Assembly: GCA_932521025.1 (NCBI GenBank)
Contig: OW051468.1
Coordinates: 7,440,064 to 7,504,063 of the forward strand
Origin: Oscheius onirici
Lineage: Eukaryota > Nematoda > Chromadorea > Rhabditida > Rhabditidae
DNA: 64,000 nt
Direction of reading: 5' to 3'
The notes under the pieces were generated by a model. The model had not been told where the DNA came from. It saw only the letters and a list, made by a program, of their open reading frames with translations, and ran no database searches. Made by a program: the position numbers and the translations under genes. Positions 56,935 through 64,000 of this stretch are shown here, one piece after another (positions within the stretch are counted from its first letter, which is position 1; each line of letters opens with the position of its first letter).

Positions 56935-58310
56935 CGCCTGAAAATTAGCTGAGTAACAAACAAAATAACATCTAAAGGGATTTAAAAATAAAAAAGTCAA
57001 CAACATGGACGTGTAAGTTGGCCACAATCCACGCAGCTTCAGCGTCAGGGCCAGCGTTTGACGCTTTTCTTGACGCTTTTTTTGAACATTGCTACTGCTA
57101 TTTAGAGGAAAACCAAAAAAGGGATGAGCTGGACGTGGAAAGTTGAAGTCGCTGCATCTACGATTTTACTATATATGTATACGAAACGGAAGTCGCTGCA
57201 TCTATGATTTTTCTTCTAGAGTTCGTACGTTTTATACTGAGGATAGAATTTCTCCTTTACTTAAATTTTTTGTAAAATAACAAATTCGACCGTGAAAAGG
57301 GAAAAAAAAGAATGTAAATGAAACACATGTAAATCCATATGTACGGTCTGTTCAAAAAGAAGAGGGATTACCGTAAAATTTTAGCTTTTCCCTTCGAGAC
57401 CCACTTACCACGTAAACATTGCACACAGTTCGCCGCGCAATTCAAATGTTGGACAAAATTACATTCGTCCTAGGTGACACGTTTTTGAGAAAACTACGCA
57501 ATCATTTCTTTCGTTCTCGGTTTCAAAAGAAAGAGCACAGTCGAAACGTTGTAGGTATGTTTTGGCACTTGGTATTTGGTTTCCTAATCCCAGTGAAAAA
57601 CAGAAAATACGTTATAACTCGGTCATTTTTCATGTAATGACTCTGAAAAAAAACATAACTACCGGGAACACGATACGGCCGACAATATAAGACCGAACAT
57701 GTGAAAAAATATAATCGAGTGTTTGAGAAAGCGTGTCATCCAGGGTTTTCCCGTTTTCAAGCCAAATTTTGAATTATTGTCTTTCCGCGCGCTCTAAACT
57801 GGGCGGTAATTTGAATTTAGCCGAAATTTCGCCCTCCCGCGCTCGGCACTTTAAAGGACCGATCGCAACGAGCAGTCCTTTAAAGTGCCGAACTCTGCGA
57901 ACTGTGTGCACAGCTCGCCGTGCCTTTGAAACGTTGGACAAATGGTTTTCGTGGCGGGACCATGGGGCGCCCGCGAACTGAAAAATTTGAATTTTTGGCT
58001 TGAAAATTGGAAATTTCGGTATATCGTTTTCTCAGTCACCCGTCAACAGTTTTTTGACCATATGTAAATCAAAAAATTGGATACTTGAAAAATTATATTT
58101 GAATTGGCGGCTTACCCTGTTTCAGGGTACGAACTTTGATTACGGTATCATTCATTGGCAAAGAGAAACTCCGTTTTACAACTCTTCATTTCTACTAATT
58201 TTTTCACATTTACATTTGACAAAGAGGCCATTAGCTTTTGACAGGCCTTCTTCCAAACGAGTAGGCGAACTCTTCAGTCGTTTCGTGTAGCTCTGAAAAT
58301 GGGATTCAGC
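56935..58310. repeat. Repeat-rich intergenic region
   Basis: About 1.4 kb without a gene. It holds a short direct repeat GAAGTCGCTGCATCTA (about 57146 and 57190); a diverged direct repeat with CACAG(T/C)TCGCCG(C/T)GC...GTTGGACAAA (57424 and 57909); and a perfect 16-bp inverted repeat CGGCACTTTAAAGGAC/GTCCTTTAAAGTGCCG (57844-57890). It is probably remnants of DNA transposons. Confidence 0.5.
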
Positions 58311-61300
58311 TTATTCTTGAAGTGAAGAAACCTCAAAAAACCTCGAAAGATAGCAGTAGAAGTTCTTTGGTTGAAGGTTATCCAAAACAAATTGCCTCTG
58401 ATTTTTTACAGTCTAAAGACATTCAAATTTCAGATTTCTTACCCGGAACTAACTTCATTATGATCGGTTTTTTCAGCCCATTTCAGCCTATCCAGGATGT
58501 TTTCCCTATCAAAAGGAATAAAATGAACAAATGGCTCCATTTTTCTATAAAAGTGTTCATAATACTCCGAATCGGACTTGAAGATGACGGAAGAACCCGA
58601 GAGAAGAGTCGGAAAGCGGTAGGCAGCTACAGTACCATCTACTGACAGGACATATTTGTACTGATTGACTAATTGTTGCTATCAGAAAGTCTTACTTTGA
58701 AAAAGTTCTCAAACGGAATGCGCTCTTTTCGCGGACTGTTTTCCGCTTCAGAAAAGAAGAAATATGTGGTGATGCCGGCGTCGAGGATTCCTTCCGGATT
58801 CTTGTCGGAGAGTCGAGCCAGATGCAACCGCAACTCATCCGAGTCTCTTCCGCGAAAAATAGCCTTATTCAGTTTTTGACTCCAAGGAACAGGTTTGCCA
58901 GAAAAGTGCATGTTCAGCTCCTTCATACCGTAGTCAATAACCTGTCCACTGAGCGAGTATGTTGGCAGAACTAGGTCGAGATTCGACTCTGAACCGCACC
59001 AAGAGATCATTGGAACGTTCTGAATTTATTACGGTAACTGTCTTTCAGAAGACTCACATCTTGAGGAAGAGACAGTGGGTAGTCTCCCAGGTTGAATAGA
59101 AACTCCGTATTCGGTAGGATCACCTTCCTTAGAAGAGAGGCAAGAGTATTGTCCATAAATGATCGAAAGTCGACGTATTCTCCGTAACAGCGTCGATACG
59201 CCTAAAGTACTGCATTACAGTAATACAATTTCCGTTTCGAGACCCATTTTAGCACAGCAACATAGGATACTAACAATAAGTGAAGATACGCAGCTAAATA
59301 TAATACCCAAACGTACGGGAAAGAGCAGCATCTTGAACGCGCTGGCCAAGAGAGACGTTCCAATCGTTTCGGATATTGCCGGGACGACAAGAGATAGTCT
59401 GGAAGTCGGATATCGGAAGAGTGCCAATGTGCTTGACTGACACAGCTGGACTGAGAGATTCAGTAGATCAGATCGAAATGGAAGGAGTCAAACGGGCAAA
59501 GCAAAGCTGATACTTTCAGTCTCTTGCCTCAAAGTCTAGTGCCAAGCACTCTTATCAGAACATGTCTTGTTCTGTCAAAATCGCAGATCCCCTCCAAATA
59601 TTTTAATGTAATCCCATCAAAAATGAGCAAACTTTTCAAAAAAGTTCCAAAAAAGTCCAAAAGTTAGTAATCTCTTGCTATAAACTCGAAAAGACAGGAG
59701 ATTCCATTCAACACTACTGACTCACCATGGGACGTGTCCGTCAAACTGCCAGGATGAACGAACATTGGAGCCTCGTCTACCGTAGCCGTAGCAGCAGCAG
59801 AACGCCTCGTCGCCGTGTGAAGATGACTGCCCCCATGACTATGGCTGCAACTACACTGCGGAGTCCGAATACGAGTAGCCGCAAGACTGGAAAGATGACC
59901 GACACCGAGAAGAGAAGAAAGATCAGGGATCTCTGCGCCAGGCCGGTCAGTGGCAACGATTGGCGCGACAAGAATGGACGTCTTCACGGCCCCAACGGAC
60001 GCTTCAACAAGGAGTACCCAAAATAAACTCTGAACTAATCACACTCTGTTCTTCTCCTTTGCTTGTTGTTCTCGTGTTGTTCTACTTTCTCCCAGTGGAC
60101 TTCTGCTTCTTGGTAATACTATAGCAGGCACCCCCTCCATTCAAATATTTTGGCGCGCAAGCCATAAATTGACTAAATTCGCGTTTTTAACCATTTTTCC
60201 AGAATTATTGCACGTTCTAGCTGCTTTTATCGAACGCAGCATCAAAAACTACCCCTTGGGTGAGTGTCCAAGCGAATAAAATAGTGAAAAATCTAGAGAA
60301 ACTCTCGGGGGGGGGGGGGGGGCAATATGTTAGCGATGTTGCTTATTCTGAAGTATTTCGAATAATTTCTCAAGTATTTCGGCATCCTAGGGGTTATAAT
60401 TGGCGCCGAGTTCGATAAACACATCTAGAACGTGAAAAAATAACGAAAAAGTGGTGAAAATCCCGATTTCACACATTGCGCGCCAAAATATTTGAATGGA
60501 TGGGGGGTGCCTGCTATAGTATTACCTGCTTCTCGTCCGGTCAATCCTGAATAGCCACTCTGTGTGATGGTCTTCTGTTCTTGGTAGCACTGTTTGATGT
60601 GCTTCGGTGGTTCTACCTGGTAGTCCTCTATTTCTCTTCAAGGCAGACCTGGATAGCTTTTCTTCCAAAGGAATCCAGTTCACTTTGCTTCCCTTTTGGA
60701 TAGCAACTCATTGGGTAATTGGTGTACTTTAGGGGTTCTACCTCAGCTGTGAGACTTCTGCTTCTCCACTTCGGAGCAGCGTCTTTCCTAACGGAGCCCC
60801 AAGTTCTGTCTAGACTTCTCCTCTGTATATTATACTTTCCGTGTCATTTCAGTCTAGCTGCGAAAAAATGGGCTACGATAGTTTCAATAATAATGCAAAT
60901 TTAGCTGCGTACTTCACTGAATATTCTATGTTCATGTGTCTCATTTCATACCATCAAACCATTCAAACTTACCCTATTACTGACAATCTTATAGTGGCAC
61001 CATGAGTAGGTCCGCGAGTGTTCAGTCTGTCCCCATAGTTCCAGCGATTTGTTCAAAACTGCCGGGAAATCTATTGTGGGAAAAGGTTCGAGATCTTTCT
61101 CTATCTGAAATCAAAATAAACATTCGTATGAAGAGAGTAATACCCATGGTTCAGTTGGACAGTCTGCTTGTGTAATCCAATCCTCCAGTCGAATTGGACA
61201 GTCACAATGTTCTGCTGTTAAATATCGTCCATCTATGGTCTAGTCAATGAATTCTACTCGACCTACCGTATCCGGTAACCGTCAAAGGGCTATCGCATAT

Positions 61301-61623
61301 GTCCTCTTTCGCTATTGACAGTCTGAGTACGAATTGAGGTTTTGATCCGGTTAATTGTATTCGAAAAATGTACATTCCATCGCCTCGATCTATCAAATTC
61401 GCGATGTAGTCGTTACTGGGAGAAACACTTTAAGCTGCACCTTACATACCAACCTAGGAATATCGAGAGAGAACTCAATAGGTCCTCTTGACTTTGTCAA
61501 GTTTCTTCCATTTTCAACCAACTGGATGTGAAGATAGCGAACCGGAAGATTGAGTCTCAACTCTCCGAAACAGATGGCATTGAGACAGAGAACAGAGGGG
61601 AGAGAAAGAAGAAGCCAGAGCAT
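58311..61623 (-). CDS. CAP10-domain protein glycosyltransferase, POGLUT2/3 (KDELC) type
   Basis: An ER enzyme family that O-glucosylates EGF repeats. The start [13 protein letters not shown] is a signal peptide (ATG abutting TTCCGTCCAG). A filamin-like domain follows ([20 protein letters not shown]) and a middle segment ([18 protein letters not shown]...[10 protein letters not shown]). The CAP10 domain has [92 protein letters not shown] and [18 protein letters not shown]. It ends [16 protein letters not shown] at TAA 58313-58311. The tail is shorter than in mammals and has no KDEL-type retention signal. A 1.75-kb intron (about 59222-60970) contains a plus-strand gene, a pseudogene fragment and a MITE. 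Confidence 0.88.
59317..59510 (+). pseudogene. Fragment of a GTPBP3/MnmE-type tRNA-modification GTPase
   Basis: The plus strand encodes [17 protein letters not shown] and [13 protein letters not shown] (P loop and switch region of MnmE/GTPBP3). A frame change near 59435 then brings [20 protein letters not shown] (G3 motif DTAG). The start before GKSS and everything after the G3 region are missing, and the two halves are in different frames. This is a decayed fragment lying in the large intron of the glycosyltransferase, on the opposite strand. Confidence 0.75.
59679..59684 (+). promoter_or_regulatory. TATA box of the nested basic-protein gene
   Basis: TATAAA lies 43-48 bases before the ATG at 59727. 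This implies a very short leader and an independent promoter inside the host intron. Confidence 0.45.
59727..60026 (+). CDS. Small basic protein, intronless, nested in the POGLUT-like intron
   Basis: One uninterrupted frame of 99 residues ([20 protein letters not shown]...) encodes an Arg/Lys/Ser-rich protein ([29 protein letters not shown]) with a more structured end ([24 protein letters not shown]). The stop TAA overlaps an AATAAA signal, and a TATA box precedes it. Compactness, basicity and lack of introns resemble chromatin or sperm-nuclear proteins, but no family is recognised. It lies on the strand opposite its host gene. Confidence 0.6.
   Translation: MGRVRQTARMNEHWSLVYRSRSSSRTPRRRVKMTAPMTMAATTLRSPNTSSRKTGKMTDTEKRRKIRDLCARPVSGNDWRDKNGRLHGPNGRFNKEYPK
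60113..60526. mobile_element. MITE with 45-bp inverted repeats and a G16 tract
   Basis: GGTAATACTATAGCAGGCAC... through CATTCAAATATTTTGGCGCG (60113-60159) returns as its reverse complement at about 60478-60526, with small differences. The 320-base interior is non-coding and includes an uninterrupted run of 16 G (60307-60322). Confidence 0.75.
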
Positions 61624-62449
61624 CTGGACGGAATAACAAATACCGGGTCAGAATGCGTGAGCAGATAAGAGAGAGACCCTGATAGAGGGCGGAAGTGGGT
61701 TTGTCGCATCCCACGACGGCCTTTTTATCCCATCAACTGTGTCGACATCTCGAGAACGTGGCTCTCCTCGTCCGCTTTAATCTTTCGTCCGTCGTAATGA
61801 AACGTGAGAATCACAATATGTGCGCTTCTGCCCGTACAATTTATATCTACACAACAGATCAGTAGAGACTGACAATTTGGAGGATTTCTTCGACACTGCA
61901 GTTCTCGTACGGGAATCATTTGGGAGATCCTTGAAGGAGGGAACGCAGGGCTATCTTGTCCGCCAGCTTCTCAGGACAGTCTCCTATCCTGAACAGAATT
62001 TACTTGAAGAATAGTTGAGTTCAGGAAAAGAAAAACCAGAAGTTTTCATCAACTCTAACAATAAGCCAAGAGTTCAGCTATGCAAGTGATTTTGATGTGC
62101 ATTGTTTAGAGTTGGAGCACTACTTTGAAGATACTGGTTCCGAAAGAAGAGGACCATACCGTAACCCGCTTTTAATCGTTTCAAGACCCATTTTCTCAAA
62201 TCTGACCAACAAACTCAAGCAACAATACGCAGCTAAATTTCAATTTTTCTAATGTATCATCCGCTCAATAAAAAGAGGTTTATCGTAACCTGTTTAGCTC
62301 GTGCCGAGACTATCTTACTGAATACAAAATTCCTCTGCTTATTGTGCAGACCATTACTGCGTATCCAATGGTTGTCAAATCTGAGCAAATGGGTCAAATA
62401 AAACGGTTATGTTACATATTGTCCTCTTCCTTCCAAACCGACTATCCAA
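61624..62449. other. Intergenic with dispersed repeat and possible short coding fragments
   Basis: Frames at 61725-61919 (minus; ICCVDINCTGRSAHIVIL...) and 61820-62014 (plus; DNLEDFFDTAVLVRESFG) look protein-like on opposite strands, and neither could be resolved. From about 62155 to 62250 a repeat shared with 59.2 kb occurs (TTTC(A/G)AGACCCATTTT ... ATACGCAGCTAAAT). Confidence 0.3.
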
Positions 62450-64000
62450 TTACCGTAGTTTGTTGAGATCAAGTGCATTGAAGGCAATGTTTCGAAGAGA
62501 TGCCGGTTGTACTCTTCTGTGCTCTACAAACGGATCGAGGTATTGATCTTCCGCACACGAGCCTCCCATCACATAAATGACTCCGTCATTGTAGGCTCCC
62601 GAATGCCAGAATCTGTGGAATCAGTACTACTGTGTCTCGTCAGTGAACTACCGTGGATTGGCAGCTTTCTCCAGTCTTGACCAGCGTTTTTTGATCAAGT
62701 CCCCAACCAGAATTTCGTCAGTTAGTGTTTCCCAGTCTCCAGTCAAATGTCCGCCCCATACATAGAGTCTTGTGTTGTCTCTAAAAATTCTGACTGTTTC
62801 AAAATAAACCTGGTCACTCTGTCACGGATATGCTGCACCACGATCTTCCTATTAGATCGCCAGTATTTTCCATATCCCATCGATTCCAGACGAGAGAGTT
62901 CATATCCAAAGAGTAGAGGTCATTTAGACGGGTTTCTTTCTGTCGTCCACCAAAGAGAAACAACTGGAAAAAGAACTAAATCTCTGATGTCTGTGGTTTA
63001 CTTTGTGCGTGCTTGTCCTCACTACAAAAATTTTGGTACGAGCTTTGAAATAAACAACCCGGGTTCGGTTCCTCTCTTTGCCAAATTTGTTTTGAGTAGG
63101 AAATGACGATAAAATACTTGATTTTTTTTCCTACTTTTAGAGATCGAAACAATCTTTTGAAACTGGTAAGAGATTCAAGAGCCAAACCAACAATATTCTT
63201 GTTCTGAAATGAGGCTGCTGCTGCACGAGCTGTGGGTCCAATTCGGGACGTTTTCACATATAACCAAGAACGTCTAAAACTTGGTTTTTCGATTCTTTTC
63301 GGAAAAACTTACGTTTTAATGTCAAAGGACAGAAGCTGATTGTTCCAGACCTTCTCATCCGAGTCATCAGCACTTAGGAATTCACCCTCATGGATTTCAT
63401 CTCGTTCCTTCAATCCTGGTCCGTAACCACCAAACACATAAAATCTAGGCATCGCCTTGTTACCGTAGGAATATCGTCATACAAGTTTTTATGCTCCCAG
63501 GAGCAGCACTTGTCTCGAGGCGAAGGTCTGTTTTGTCCTTTCTCGTAGCGAACCTCGTTCCAAACTAGCGAGGAAAGATTCAAAAGAAAAACTTGATTAC
63601 TCCAGACATTATCAGTCGGGATCAATAGCCTGTCTTCTTGACGATATCGCACTGAAAAGAATGCTTCTTTGTTCGAGGAAAAAACTCACTTGAATGGCCA
63701 CCGAAGACGACCATGTGTCCTCTAACTATGGCTATTGCTGCACCCGTTGTGGGATATGGTGTTTCTCCCGACTCACAAGAGAATTGTAGCCTAATCAGTG
63801 CTGATTTGGGTCTAACAAAACCTACCACAGTGGCATATTTGCATCAATCAGATTTGTACAGAGGAGACTTATTGATAGCCAATCGTGATTGGCACTTTTG
63901 CCACACCCTGTCGTAATATTGGGCTCGTTTCCCTAGAAGAACCAACCTGCCCAAGTAATCAGTGTTCCCTCATATTGAGTGAAAGATTGGCCGTAAACGG
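62450..64000 (-). CDS. Kelch-repeat protein (KLHDC2-like), 5' end outside window
   Basis: The minus strand encodes successive kelch blades: TTGAAIAIVRGHMVVFGGHS, NNQLLSFDIKTRSWLYVKTSR, FYVFGGYGPGLKER, LFLFGGRQKETRLNDLYSLD, YVWGGHLTGDWETL and SGAYNDGVIYVMGGSC. The end ALDLNKLR is at TAA 62452-62450. Blade size and the FGGYGP(G)L insertion resemble KLHDC1/2/3, substrate receptors of CUL2 E3 ligases for C-terminal degrons; that role is inferred. Exons near 63.7-64.0 kb join with a 48-nt intron. The first exons are beyond the window edge. Confidence 0.78.

Noticed and set aside
59159-59440. The plus-strand frame at 59.2 kb as an intact GTPase gene
   Set aside because: It lacks everything before the P loop and after G3, and changes frame between switch and G3 motifs, so it is listed as a pseudogene fragment.
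1-64000. tRNA, rRNA or CRISPR features
   Set aside because: I looked for tRNA B-box-like sequences and regularly spaced direct repeats and saw none I could support; CRISPR is not expected in this type of genome.

Overview
The window is eukaryotic nuclear DNA, almost certainly from a nematode. The evidence is many short introns (about 34-50 nt) with TTTCAG-type acceptors, a major-sperm-protein domain, a WAGO-like Argonaute, an SXC/ShKT six-cysteine tail and a saposin-like peptide. In addition, at least ten genes have a splice-acceptor-like site 0-16 nt before the initiator ATG with no visible upstream exon, as expected for spliced-leader trans-splicing. The species cannot be named from the sequence.

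Layout. 1-8.1 kb: 3' end of an unknown gene, then on the minus strand a DDX28-like helicase and aminopeptidase P, an MSP-domain relic, and a minus-strand multipass membrane protein. 9-11.3 kb: two secreted-protein genes; the first is saturated with N-glycosylation sequons. 12.2-16.1 kb: a ZIP metal transporter with two inverted-repeat elements in its introns, and NDUFB9. 17.4-20.8 kb: an Argonaute locus carrying five coding lesions and a degraded catalytic centre. 21-23.5 kb and 38.5-41 kb: two nearly identical 2.5-kb elements with long terminal inverted repeats, in opposite orientation. The 15 kb between them holds a B-type cyclin, NAA38, an ataxin-1-like AXH protein, a 53BP1/HSR-9 homologue, RPS-19, TM2D3, MAP2K5, TMEM220 and eIF3i.

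41.7-49.3 kb: a SEC14/GOLD protein, a saposin-like peptide, MRPL15 and a type I membrane protein. 49.9-55.5 kb: two M14 carboxypeptidases, one with an SXC tail. 56.2-64 kb: a p24/TMED cargo receptor, a POGLUT2/3-type glycosyltransferase whose 1.75-kb intron contains an opposite-strand gene, a GTPBP3 fragment and a MITE, and part of a kelch protein.

Most genes are unrelated housekeeping functions. Two same-strand pairs have operon-like spacing: MAP2K5-TM2D3 (about 100 bp) and NAA38-AXH (about 130 bp). All gene models were spliced by eye. Exon joins follow reading frame, GT/AG (occasionally GC/AG) sites and remembered family patterns; no alignments were run.
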